Numbered from the stretch's first letter, positions 1 to 6,388 are shown. The stretch: 6,465 bases of DNA from Bacteroidota bacterium (GCA_003165135.1 PLSN01000403.1:1-6465), one strand, 5' to 3'. Notes: a model not told the origin generated them from the letters alone. Translations and numbers: made by a program.

Positions 1-947
1 GCGGCCTCTTTGGTATCAAGCCATCGCGTGGCAGGATATCAAACGCCCCTATAGCAGGACAACTTTGGGATGGAGCGGTAAGCAGCGGGATCATATCGCG
101 CAGTGTTCGTGATGCCGCAGCATATATTGATGCAGTGCAAGGCGAAACAGATGGAGACCCTTACATTATTCAAAAACCGGAAAGGCCTTATGCTGAAGAA
201 ATAAAAATTCCTGCCGGTAAACTCAGGATCGGATACTCGTATCGGATGCCCAAAGGCTTTGATTTTCCTATCGATCCCGAAAATATAAATGCGATAGAAA
301 AGACAGTTAAGCTATTGAAAGACTTAGGCCATGAAGTGGAAGAAATCGAACTGCCATATGACTCGAAGCTCCATACAGAGTTACTATATACTTTGGTGAT
401 GGGCCACACATCCGCCACAGTAGAGTTTATCGCCAGGAAGCGTGGCAGAAAAGCAGAACTAAGCGAACTCGAACCTAACACCTGGCTGATGTATAAACTT
501 GGTAAATCCTTTACTGCCGAAGATATGGTGTCAGCGGGTATGAAATGGAATCAGGTAGCTCGCGCGATGGGTGAATTTCATAAAAAATATGATCTGCTGC
601 TCACGCCGACTTTAGGTATGAAGCCATTTAAAACAGGGGCTTTGCAAAGCAGTGCAGCCGAAGAAGCGGGATTGAAGGTCATGAATGCACTTGGCATATC
701 AACTATAGTGAAATACACAGGCCTGATCGAAAAGATCGCAACAAAAATGTATAGCTGGCTGCCCTATCCTCCACTTGCAAATATCACCGGACAGCCGTCT
801 ATGTCAGTACCTCTGCACTGGAGTGCGGATGGATTGCCTGTAGGTGTGATGTTTACCGGACGGATGAATAATGAAGCATTGCTATTCAGAATGGCCGCAC
901 AGCTAGAGCAGGCCAGTCCTTGGTTTGACAAAGTAGCAATGGCTTAG
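1..947 (+). CDS. Amidase-signature family hydrolase, C-terminal part (5' end outside window)
   Basis: This is the C-terminal 314 residues of an amidase-signature (AS) enzyme, a family that hydrolyses amide bonds with a Ser-cisSer-Lys triad. The frame is open from base 3, so the gene begins upstream of the window; the GTG at 135 is an internal valine codon, not a start. The fragment opens with GLFGIKPSRGRIS followed by SRSVRDAA, the segment just after the AS signature loop, so the catalytic Lys and both Ser residues lie in the missing part. Further conserved AS pieces are DLLLTPTL near the middle and, at the C-terminus, PPLANITGQPSMSVPL then DGLPVGVMFTGR. Family members are usually about 450-550 residues, so roughly a third or more is missing. 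The sequence resembles general amidases or 6-aminohexanoate-cyclic-dimer hydrolase-like proteins more than GatA, and the substrate cannot be told. The gene is convergent with bshC and overlaps its stop by 4 bp. Confidence 0.9.
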   Translation, partial: GLFGIKPSRGRISNAPIAGQLWDGAVSSGIISRSVRDAAAYIDAVQGETDGDPYIIQKPERPYAEEIKIPAGKLRIGYSYRMPKGFDFPIDPENINAIEKTVKLLKDLGHEVEEIELPYDSKLHTELLYTLVMGHTSATVEFIARKRGRKAELSELEPNTWLMYKLGKSFTAEDMVSAGMKWNQVARAMGEFHKKYDLLLTPTLGMKPFKTGALQSSAAEEAGLKVMNALGISTIVKYTGLIEKIATKMYSWLPYPPLANITGQPSMSVPLHWSADGLPVGVMFTGRMNNEALLFRMAAQLEQASPWFDKVAMA

Positions 948-2536
948 CGGTCCTGATTGACGATAAGCATCGAGCCTTTAAAAGGATCCGCATATTTCAC
1001 CGCATCATTAATGAAATTATTATCCTTGAGATAAAAAGGAATGAAGTTTTCTATTCTCTCTTGCCATGATTGATTTGGAGAGAATGTTTGATAGAGGGCT
1101 TTGATCTGGTTCACAGATTCTTCCTGTTTGCGTTTCTCGGCTTTGATGATCTTGCCTTCGATTGCATCCACTGCAGTCAATTGCTTTTGCTTTTCGGCCA
1201 GCACAGCGGCTTTGAGCGTGGGGTCTACTTTTTCAGCTTTCTCCACAAAGGAATCAAACATCGCTGCAATAGTTTTTTTCTCTTCATAAAACTGAATATC
1301 ATCAGAGAGCTTAGATTTCACAAAACTATTAATGGTCTGGTCGGGATTTCCAAAGAAGTCAATTGCTGACAAACCAAGCTTAGTCATTTTTTTCTCGGTA
1401 GAATTATTGATAATGGTCATCGACGAGCGCATAACCAGCATGGGATAATTTATCTTATGATATTCGAATACAGATTTCAACTCCAGCCAATAGCTCACCT
1501 CACCTGCCCCGCCAATGAAGGCCAGGTTTGGCAAGATCAATTCCTGATAGACAGGACGGAGAATGACATTGGGACTAAAGGCTTCGGGCTTATTCATCGC
1601 CATTTCCTCAAGTACCGCGTAGGGGAATCGAACCTCTGTATTATTTATTTCATAACAATCGGCAGTGCGGATAATACGCTCACGATTGTTTTCAGTCAGG
1701 TAAAAGAGATTTATATCACGTGGTGTGGCTTGCACAGAATAGTTGGAATCAAGCCATTTCATCGTGCTCTCCATTGCCTTGATAGCGGAAGATTTTTTTA
1801 GCTCATCTAGTATGATATGCGAAAACTTCTTCTTCAGCTCAGCATCATCTTGGTCTATCACGACGAGTCCAGTCTCACCGAATAATTCATTGATGAGATA
1901 GCGGGTGTACGGTCCGAAGGTTTTAAACTTAGAGAGCCCTTCGCGCAGTTTATCGATCAGAGGTTTGCCGGCATCACCAACTATAGCCAGAGCTTCGTCG
2001 AGCACTTTGTCAAAACCCTGCATCTTCCTTCTGCCAAAGGCCCCAGCTTCACCTTCCTGAGCTGCCCACTCGACTTTCTTTCCATAGATGAAAGTATTTC
2101 CCAACTCATCAAAGTCATGGTCCTCGCTACCCATCCAAAAAACCGGGACAAAATTATTATCTGGATATTTTGCCTTGAGTTGACTAGCGAGATTGATAGT
2201 TGAGGCGATCTTATAGATATTAAATATCGGGCCTAATAAAACACATGGTTGATGTGCAGCTGTAATGGTAAAGGTCTTGGGAGAATTGAGCAGTTCGATA
2301 TTGAGTGCGGTGTGATCTGTCATCGTGACATTAGCATATTGCTTCTTCAGGACGCGCACTAATAGTTCTCTGTCGGTATTGTCCTTTGCCTTATCAGCTA
2401 TGATCTTAGCAAAGGAATCAATATTGGAGTCGTATTTGTAAAGATTCTTCAGCGCAGGATCCATGGAGAGATAGCTGCCCACCAATTTGCTGAAACCGGG
2501 AATGGTCTGTAGGGGTATTTCGGAGACAATAGACAT
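944..2536 (-). CDS. bshC: BshC, putative bacillithiol synthase (cysteine-adding enzyme)
   Basis: The 530-residue cytoplasmic protein has the usual BshC length. In the known pathway BshA makes GlcNAc-malate, BshB deacetylates it, and BshC is thought to add cysteine to GlcN-malate to give bacillithiol, the glutathione substitute of Firmicutes and many Bacteroidota. Family blocks visible are TAAHQPCVLLGP with IYKI at about 92-110, VPVFWMGSEDHDFDELG at 130-146, and SPNVILRPVYQE then LPNLAFIGGAGEVSYW at 321-350. Residues about 415-485 are rich in Lys, Glu and Ala and look like the coiled coil of the family. The ATG at 2536 is the only sensible start. It follows rimO by 43 bp, so the two are probably cotranscribed; that gap holds an 8-bp tandem repeat and no Shine-Dalgarno sequence. 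bshA and bshB are not in the window. Confidence 0.93.
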   Translation of the reverse strand: MSIVSEIPLQTIPGFSKLVGSYLSMDPALKNLYKYDSNIDSFAKIIADKAKDNTDRELLVRVLKKQYANVTMTDHTALNIELLNSPKTFTITAAHQPCVLLGPIFNIYKIASTINLASQLKAKYPDNNFVPVFWMGSEDHDFDELGNTFIYGKKVEWAAQEGEAGAFGRRKMQGFDKVLDEALAIVGDAGKPLIDKLREGLSKFKTFGPYTRYLINELFGETGLVVIDQDDAELKKKFSHIILDELKKSSAIKAMESTMKWLDSNYSVQATPRDINLFYLTENNRERIIRTADCYEINNTEVRFPYAVLEEMAMNKPEAFSPNVILRPVYQELILPNLAFIGGAGEVSYWLELKSVFEYHKINYPMLVMRSSMTIINNSTEKKMTKLGLSAIDFFGNPDQTINSFVKSKLSDDIQFYEEKKTIAAMFDSFVEKAEKVDPTLKAAVLAEKQKQLTAVDAIEGKIIKAEKRKQEESVNQIKALYQTFSPNQSWQERIENFIPFYLKDNNFINDAVKYADPFKGSMLIVNQDR

Positions 2537-2540
2537 GGCT

Positions 2541-2575
2541 ATTTACGGATTTACGGAATTACAGATTTACAGATT
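2541..2575. repeat. 8-bp tandem repeat in the rimO-bshC gap
   Basis: Four full copies and a partial copy of an 8-bp unit lie 4 bp upstream of the bshC ATG: ATTTACGG, ATTTACGG, AATTACAG, ATTTACAG, ATT as read on the + strand. The tract fills nearly all of the 43-bp gap between the rimO stop and the bshC start, so it would be transcribed as the translation-initiation region of bshC if the two genes share an mRNA. The function is unknown. Confidence 0.85.
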
Positions 2576-2579
2576 CCAT

Positions 2580-3890
2580 TTACACCACCTCACCATAGAG
2601 ATCGAACTCCTCGGCGGATGTGATCTTTACATTGGCAAAATCGCCAACACGAATGTAGGTGTTTTCGGCACTTACCAATACCTCGTTATCCACTTCGGGT
2701 GAATCAAACTCAGTACGCCCGATGAAGTAGCCGCCTTCCTTGCGGTCGAAGAGTACACGATAGGTATTGCCGACTTTCTTTTGATTGAGTTCATGCGATA
2801 TACGTTCCTGAAGTATCATCAGTTCTGCGGCGCGTTCGTCTTTGAGTTCCTGCGGTACATCATCGGCTGCAATATGAGCGCGCGTACTATCCTCATGCGA
2901 ATATGTAAACACCCCCAATCTCTCAAACCGTGCGAACTCGATAAATTCTTTCAGCTTCTCAAAGTCAGCTTCCGTCTCGCCGGGATAACCCACCAGCATC
3001 GTAGTACGAAGCGCAATACCCGGTATTTTCTCGCGTATCTTATTGATGAGGTCTATTGTCTCAGCGTTTGTAATATTGCGGCGCATGGAGGTCAGGATAG
3101 GATCGCTGGCATGTTGCAATGGCATATCCAGATAGTTGCAGACCTTAGGATTGACGAGCATCTCATCTATGATCTCCATCGGGAACTGCGCCGGATAGGC
3201 ATAGTGCAGACGTATCCATTCGATACCTTCGACATTTGACAATTCGCGGAGTAGTTCGGGCAGCCTTCTTTTCTTATAAATATCCAAGCCATAAAAAGTG
3301 AGCTCCTGTGCGATGACTATGAGCTCCTTTACGCCTTGTGCTGCAAGTTTTTTTGCCTCGTTCACTAGTTCCTCAATCGGACGCGAGATATGTTTGCCAC
3401 GCATGAGCGGGATGGCGCAGAACGAACAAGTGCGATTGCAGCCTTCGGAAATTTTGATGTAGGCGAAGTGTGCTGGTGTTGACAGCATCCTCTCTCCTAC
3501 CAGTTCATGCTTATAGTCTATCTTAAATTTCTTGAGGAGTTTAGGTAGTTCTGCCGTTCCAAAGAATGCATCCACTTCAGGGATCTCTGCTTCGAGATTA
3601 TCCTTATACCGCTGAGAGAGGCAGCCTGTGACATAGAGTTTTTCGATCTTGCCTTTGCTTTTGGCATCGGCATACTCCATGATGGTATTGATGGATTCCT
3701 CTTTTGCGCGGTCTATGAAGCCACAGGTATTGACCACTACTATATTACGGCCTTTGCGCCATTTATCATGCACTACATCATAGCCGCCATCTGCCAGATG
3801 TGCCATCATGACCTCACTATCGACGAGGTTCTTGGAGCAGCCGAGCGTGATGACTGATACTTTATCTTTCTGTATGGTTTTGGTCTTCAA
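2580..3890 (-). CDS. rimO: RimO, ribosomal protein S12 methylthiotransferase (TTG start)
   Basis: This radical-SAM enzyme of 436 residues adds a methylthio group to the beta carbon of a conserved aspartate of ribosomal protein S12 (Asp88/89 in E. coli). The N-terminal UPF0004 domain has the three cysteines for the auxiliary [4Fe-4S] cluster: C18 in LGCSKN, C56 in NTCGF and C90 in TGCLSQR. The radical-SAM domain has EGCNRTCSFC (C151, C155, C158), and a TRAM domain occupies about 372-436. RimO rather than MiaB is indicated by the LGCSKNLVDSE N-terminus and the IAQELTFYG and HYAYPAQFP blocks, which are as in Bacteroidota RimO. The start is TTG: a TAA lies five codons upstream with no ATG between, the next Met codon (28) would remove C18, and the resulting MKTKT is the usual N-terminus of relatives. 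It lies 131 bp after ftsY and 43 bp before bshC. Confidence 0.96.
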   Translation of the reverse strand: MKTKTIQKDKVSVITLGCSKNLVDSEVMMAHLADGGYDVVHDKWRKGRNIVVVNTCGFIDRAKEESINTIMEYADAKSKGKIEKLYVTGCLSQRYKDNLEAEIPEVDAFFGTAELPKLLKKFKIDYKHELVGERMLSTPAHFAYIKISEGCNRTCSFCAIPLMRGKHISRPIEELVNEAKKLAAQGVKELIVIAQELTFYGLDIYKKRRLPELLRELSNVEGIEWIRLHYAYPAQFPMEIIDEMLVNPKVCNYLDMPLQHASDPILTSMRRNITNAETIDLINKIREKIPGIALRTTMLVGYPGETEADFEKLKEFIEFARFERLGVFTYSHEDSTRAHIAADDVPQELKDERAAELMILQERISHELNQKKVGNTYRVLFDRKEGGYFIGRTEFDSPEVDNEVLVSAENTYIRVGDFANVKITSAEEFDLYGEVV

Positions 3891-3900
3891 ATCTGATTGT

Positions 3901-3933
3901 TTTTATATCTCGCAAAAACGCGAAACCGCAAAA
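3901..3933. repeat. 33-bp direct repeat, copy 1 (upstream of rimO)
   Basis: This copy matches the stretch at 3985-4017 at 32 of 33 positions; the difference is A at 3907 against T at 3991. The core reads TCTCGCAAAAACGCG and continues AAACCGCAAAA. It holds small internal dyads (TCGC/GCGA around a 6-nt loop when read on the - strand). It ends 10 bp from the rimO TTG start, inside the likely 5' leader. The two copies start 84 bp apart. Confidence 0.92.
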
Positions 3934-3940
3934 TTGTTTT

Positions 3941-3970
3941 CACACGAAGTGCACTAAGGACACAAAGGAC
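3941..3970. repeat. Imperfect ~10-bp-period tract between the direct repeats
   Basis: Three degenerate units, CACACGAAGT, GCACTAAGGA and CACAAAGGAC, sit between the two 33-bp copies and share a loose CACnAAGGA consensus. Similar CAC-AAG-GAC tracts occur, from memory, in intergenic DNA of many Bacteroidota and other environmental bacteria. No coding frame or function is apparent. Confidence 0.6.
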
Positions 3971-3984
3971 ATTTACTACGACTA

Positions 3985-4017
3985 TTTTATTTCTCGCAAA
4001 AACGCGAAACCGCAAAA
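3985..4017. repeat. 33-bp direct repeat, copy 2 (downstream of ftsY)
   Basis: This is the second copy of the repeat at 3901-3933, with one mismatch. It ends 4 bp from the ftsY stop codon at 4022-4024, so on the transcribed strand it forms the first part of the ftsY 3' flank, beginning just after a run of eight T. No stable GC stem precedes that T-run, so it does not look like an intrinsic terminator, and read-through from ftsY into rimO is plausible. Confidence 0.92.
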
Positions 4018-4021
4018 AAAA

Positions 4022-4978
4022 TTAAACGCCCTTGAAAAGAGAATCCACAAATTCCTTTGCATTAAAAACCTGCAGTTTGTCTATCGCTTCGCCGACACCG
4101 ATATAGCGGACAGGTATCTTAAACTGGTCTGATATGCCGATCACCACACCGCCTTTGGCAGTGCCGTCGAGCTTAGTGATAGCAAGGGCTGTGACCTGTG
4201 TCGCCGCCGTGAATTGCCTCGCCTGCTCCACTGCATTCTGTCCAGTCGAACCATCAAGCACCAGCAGCACTTCATGCGGTGCGTCAGGTACGACCTTCTG
4301 CATCACACGGCGAATCTTGCTAAGTTCATTCATCAGGTCTATGCGATTATGAAGGCGGCCTGCTGTGTCTATGATGACCACATCTGCGCCATCTGCCACG
4401 CCTTTCTCTACTGCCTGATAGGCCACTGCTGCAGGGTCTGAGCCCATTTCAGCCTTTACGATGCCGACACCTGAGCGTTGTGCCCATACGTTTAGTTGTT
4501 CTACTGCTGCTGCGCGGAATGTATCTCCTGCGCCGAGCATCACTTTCTTTCCTGAGTTCTTAAACTGATAAGCTAGCTTACCGATCGTAGTGGTCTTGCC
4601 TGCGCCATTCACGCCGACGACCATTATCACATATGGCTTTTTGCCCGCAGGGAGATTAAAATTCTCAAATGACTCGTTTTGATTCTCTGTGAAGAGTGCC
4701 GCGACTTCTTCTTTCATTATAGCGTTCAGTTCGCCGGATGTGGTGAATTTATCCTTAGCTACACGTTCTTCTATTCTCTTGATGATCTTGATCGTGGTGT
4801 CAAGGCCGACGTCTGATGAGATCAAGGCTTCCTCCAGTCCATCGAGTACCTCCTCATCTACTTTAGACTTACCGGCAATGGCACGGGTCAGCTTGCCGAG
4901 TAGGCCCTCCTTGGTTTTCTCCAGGCCTTTGTCGAGGTCTTCTTTTTTATCCTTGGTGAAAAAACTGAAAATGCCCAT
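4022..4978 (-). CDS. ftsY: FtsY, signal recognition particle receptor GTPase
   Basis: FtsY is the membrane-associated receptor that pairs with the SRP GTPase Ffh to deliver ribosomes translating membrane proteins to the Sec translocon. The 318-residue protein shows the full SRP-type NG domain. The helical N region is at about 20-100. In the G domain are G1 GVNGAGKTTT (122-131), G2 DTFRAAA (152-158), G3 DTAGR (204-208), G4 TKLD (268-271) and the closing GVGE (294-297). The short N-terminus, MGIFSFF followed by a Lys/Glu-rich helix, fits the amphipathic membrane-targeting helix; the long acidic A domain of the E. coli protein is absent, as in most short FtsY proteins. The absence of an M domain excludes Ffh. 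The ATG at 4978 follows a 14-bp tandem duplication. A terminator separates it from the rpm operon, though relatives keep the same gene order, and it is probably cotranscribed with rimO. Confidence 0.97.
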   Translation of the reverse strand: MGIFSFFTKDKKEDLDKGLEKTKEGLLGKLTRAIAGKSKVDEEVLDGLEEALISSDVGLDTTIKIIKRIEERVAKDKFTTSGELNAIMKEEVAALFTENQNESFENFNLPAGKKPYVIMVVGVNGAGKTTTIGKLAYQFKNSGKKVMLGAGDTFRAAAVEQLNVWAQRSGVGIVKAEMGSDPAAVAYQAVEKGVADGADVVIIDTAGRLHNRIDLMNELSKIRRVMQKVVPDAPHEVLLVLDGSTGQNAVEQARQFTAATQVTALAITKLDGTAKGGVVIGISDQFKIPVRYIGVGEAIDKLQVFNAKEFVDSLFKGV

Positions 4979-4988
4979 GAATTAGTAT

Positions 4989-5016
4989 TGAGTAGTGAGA
5001 CGTGAGTAGTGAGACG
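4989..5016. repeat. Exact 14-bp tandem duplication in the ftsY leader
   Basis: TGAGTAGTGAGACG is present twice, head to tail, without a mismatch (4989-5002 and 5003-5016). It ends 10 bp upstream of the ftsY start codon. Just beyond it (5021-5027, - strand TATATTG) is a weak resemblance to a Bacteroidota -7 box, so the repeat probably falls in the ftsY 5' untranslated region. No Shine-Dalgarno motif is present. Confidence 0.9.
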
Positions 5017-5055
5017 AATACAATATAGGGTAGATTTTAGTGCCCGCGGCTATTC

Positions 5056-5092
5056 TTTAAAAACAAAGCCCCTTCCCATAACTGGAAAGGGG
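5056..5092 (-). terminator. Intrinsic terminator of the rpmB-rpmG-DUF4295 operon
   Basis: On the - strand a GC-rich stem (CCCCTT and CC pairing with GG and AAGGGG, with one bulged base; + strand arms 5069-5076 and 5084-5092) is followed at once by CTTTGTTTTT. The stem begins 28 bp after the DUF4295 stop. It should separate most rpm operon transcription from ftsY. Confidence 0.85.
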
Positions 5093-5120
5093 TATATATT
5101 ACGGCTGTGAAGCCATTGAA

Positions 5121-5288
5121 TTAGTTTTGAGCTTTGATGAATTCCTGTACTTTGTCCTTGTGAACGATCTTCTCAAGGAATCCGTATGAACCGGTCTTTC
5201 CTTTGATAGCCTTGATCACGCGTACATAATCTTTTGAACCCACTTGTGCAGTACGGTCTGTTCTTGCGTTCTTTGAAACTTTTGCCAT
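5121..5288 (-). CDS. DUF4295 family small basic protein, probable ribosome-associated protein
   Basis: The encoded 55-residue protein begins MAKVSKNARTDR and ends VQEFIKAQN. It is strongly basic (about 13 Lys/Arg against 5 Asp/Glu) and has no membrane segment or cysteine. The pattern SKDYVRVIKAIKG, then KTGSYGFLEKIV and a C-terminal VQEFI matches my memory of DUF4295, a short family largely confined to Bacteroidota and encoded right after rpmG. The ATG is 6 bp from the rpmG stop, so translation is probably coupled, and the operon terminator follows. Context, size and charge suggest a 50S subunit component; I recall that a Bacteroidota-specific protein named bL38 was described in a Flavobacterium ribosome structure and may be this family, but I could not check that. 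The family call is good; the function is inference. Confidence 0.88.
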   Translation of the reverse strand: MAKVSKNARTDRTAQVGSKDYVRVIKAIKGKTGSYGFLEKIVHKDKVQEFIKAQN

Positions 5289-5294
5289 TGTATC

Positions 5295-5483
5295 TTATTT
5301 AATTTCTTTGTGAAGGGTTACTTTCTTCAGGATTGGGTTGAATTTCTTCAAGTCCAGCCTCTCGGTAGTTGTCTTACGGTTTTTGTAAGTGATATAGCGT
5401 GATGTACCCGGCTGACCGCTGTCTTTATGCTCGGTGCACTCGAGTATCACTTGTATCCTGTTGCCTTTTGATTTCTTAGCCAT
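5295..5483 (-). CDS. rpmG: 50S ribosomal protein L33 (bL33)
   Basis: This 62-residue basic protein of the large ribosomal subunit lies near the E site in known structures. It begins [16 protein letters not shown] and carries the family core [13 protein letters not shown] then [18 protein letters not shown]. Only one cysteine (C16) remains, so this is the zinc-free form without the two CxxC pairs; the length and form are usual for Bacteroidota. It starts 28 bp after rpmB, and DUF4295 starts 6 bp after its stop, so the three genes form one operon. The AT-rich upstream gap has no Shine-Dalgarno sequence. Confidence 0.97.
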   Translation of the reverse strand: MAKKSKGNRIQVILECTEHKDSGQPGTSRYITYKNRKTTTERLDLKKFNPILKKVTLHKEIK

Positions 5484-5511
5484 GACTCAGCTTTGTATTA
5501 TTCTCGGTTAA

Positions 5512-5754
5512 TTATTTGAATTCGATCTCGCCTTTTTTGCTCAGGTCCTTCAGATAAGGATAGAGGCCTTTCTTATTGATGGTCCTTATCGCCTCGGTCG
5601 ATACCTTCAGAGTGACCCACTCCTGCAGCTCGGGGATAAAGAATCTCTTAGTCTTGATATTCGGCAAAAACTTCCTCTTGGTCTTCCTGTTTGAGTGGGA
5701 AACCTTATTACCGGACATTGGTCCTTTGCCTGTCAAATCACAAAAACGTGCCAT
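5512..5754 (-). CDS. rpmB: 50S ribosomal protein L28 (bL28)
   Basis: This 80-residue large-subunit protein contacts 23S rRNA. The family signature is clear: CDLTGKGPMSGNKVSHSNRKTKR at about 5-27, FLPNIKTKRFFIPE at 29-42, then WVTLKVST and IRTINKKG. A single Cys (C5) is present, so there is no zinc-finger form. The ATG at 5754 gives the standard MARFCDLTGK start. It is the first gene of the operon with rpmG and DUF4295, and a good Bacteroidota-type promoter lies 33-64 bp upstream. The leader has no Shine-Dalgarno sequence. Confidence 0.97.
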   Translation of the reverse strand: MARFCDLTGKGPMSGNKVSHSNRKTKRKFLPNIKTKRFFIPELQEWVTLKVSTEAIRTINKKGLYPYLKDLSKKGEIEFK

Positions 5755-5786
5755 GTTAGCTCTATTAGTTCGTTAAAAATGGAGTG

Positions 5787-5818
5787 CAAATATGGAGATT
5801 TATTTTGGAAATCCCAAA
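5787..5818 (-). promoter_or_regulatory. Predicted sigma-ABfr-type promoter of rpmB operon
   Basis: On the - strand, TTTG (5815-5818) is followed after 20 bp by CATATTTG (5787-5794), close to the Bacteroidota -33 TTTG / -7 TAnnTTTG pair, with one mismatch in the -7 box. Transcription would start near 5781 and give a leader of about 27 nt. A second option overlaps it: a perfect TATATTTG at 5815-5822 could be the -7 box of an upstream start, but it lacks a -33 TTTG. Confidence 0.6.
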
Positions 5819-5926
5819 TATACTGTGAATAATGTGCGAATGTGGGTAAAAGCCTGATTTGTGGAGTATATATAATTGAAAACCAGGTCATAATATACAT
5901 TTTGCCAAACCTGGCCTGAACTTTTT

Positions 5927-6043
5927 TTATCACAGAGAACACAGAGTGTCATGAGAAATACAGAGGGCACACTGAGCGTAAACGTCTATTTGCTCTCTGC
6001 GTTCTCTCTGTATTCCTCTTATTCTCAGTGGCCTCTGTGATAA
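5927..6043. repeat. 117-bp imperfect palindrome of CACAGAG-type units
   Basis: Outer arms TTATCACAGAG (5927-5937) and CTCTGTGATAA (6033-6043) are perfect complements. An inner pair AATACAGAG (5957-5965) and CTCTGTATT (6006-6014) is in register to within one base (19 and 18 bp between pairs). The arms are built from degenerate ACAGAG/CACAGAG units, so the structure looks like a short repeat tract and its inverted copy. On the - strand the hairpin is followed by A, not T, so it is not a classical terminator for the ferredoxin gene, although it could protect the mRNA 3' end. Confidence 0.85.
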
Positions 6044-6067
6044 TATTGTATTCATTCTTGCCACTGA

Positions 6068-6388
6068 TCACTTGGGCGCAACGCGCACTACCAATCCATC
6101 TATCGCCTCCGTGACCTTGATCTGGCAGCCCAGACGGCTATTCGGCTGGACGTGGAATGCCTGATCTAGCATGTCCAGTTCTGCATCTGAGGGCTCATGA
6201 AGCTCACGATCGCTCTCCACATATACCTGACAGGATGCGCAGAGCGCCATACCGCCGCAGGTACCTTCTACGCCGAGGTCATTCATCCGGCATATCTCCA
6301 TCATGTTGAGGTTCATGTCGGTCGGGGCCTCGACGATGTGCTCGGCTCCTTCCCTATCTATTATTGTTACTGAGATTATGTCTTTCAC
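6068..6388 (-). CDS. [2Fe-2S] ferredoxin, adrenodoxin/ISC-like (GTG start)
   Basis: This 106-residue soluble electron carrier has one [2Fe-2S] cluster. The ligand pattern is C44-x5-C50-x2-C53-x34-C88, within EGTCGGMALCASCQVYV and SRLGCQI, the arrangement of adrenodoxin and ISC-type ferredoxins; C33 is an extra, non-ligand cysteine. The acidic stretch between C53 and C88 (about 59-77) is the usual partner-binding helix region. The final LVVRVAP is typical of the family. Partners are not visible: no reductase or isc gene is nearby. The start is GTG; no ATG exists upstream before an in-frame TAA at 6428-6430, and the next Met (25) would remove the first beta strands. A perfect -7 box lies 5 bp upstream, so the mRNA may have almost no leader. 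Confidence 0.93.
   Translation of the reverse strand: MKDIISVTIIDREGAEHIVEAPTDMNLNMMEICRMNDLGVEGTCGGMALCASCQVYVESDRELHEPSDAELDMLDQAFHVQPNSRLGCQIKVTEAIDGLVVRVAPK

Larger units (their letters stand above)
5755..6067. other. 313-bp non-coding gap between ferredoxin gene and rpmB
   Basis: I found no gene here. Next to rpmB it holds the promoter (5787-5818), then an AT-rich stretch, a small inverted repeat CCAGGT/ACCTGG (5883-5888 and 5909-5914, 20-nt loop, followed on the - strand by TTTT) that might be a weak terminator, and a 117-bp imperfect palindrome (5927-6043) just after the ferredoxin stop. A 69-codon frame crossing into rpmB has no protein-like features. Confidence 0.7.

Noticed and set aside
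188..481. 97-codon open frame on the - strand
   Set aside because: It lies wholly inside the amidase frame and its serine/isoleucine-rich translation has no family features.
135..947. Amidase starting at the GTG at 135
   Set aside because: The frame is open and AS-family sequence continues upstream to base 3, so this GTG is an internal valine codon.
1457..1801. 114-codon open frame on the + strand
   Set aside because: It is antisense to the conserved part of bshC, with no recognisable domain.
2781..3239. 152-codon open frame on the + strand
   Set aside because: It is antisense to the rimO radical-SAM and TRAM regions, which are strongly conserved; the translation resembles no family I know.
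3901..4017. CRISPR array
   Set aside because: Only two repeat copies with one 51-bp spacer that is itself repetitive; there are no cas genes nearby.
4018..4024. Intrinsic terminator of ftsY at the T-run after its stop
   Set aside because: The eight T on the - strand are not preceded by a GC-rich stem.
5733..5942. 69-codon frame on the - strand crossing from the gap into rpmB
   Set aside because: It starts with GTG, overlaps the rpmB promoter and start, and has no protein-like pattern.
5927..6043. Insertion sequence or MITE with terminal inverted repeats
   Set aside because: There is no transposase and no clear target-site duplication, and the internal arms are also repetitive, so a repeat-tract palindrome is the simpler reading. 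It is kept as a finding, not as a mobile element.
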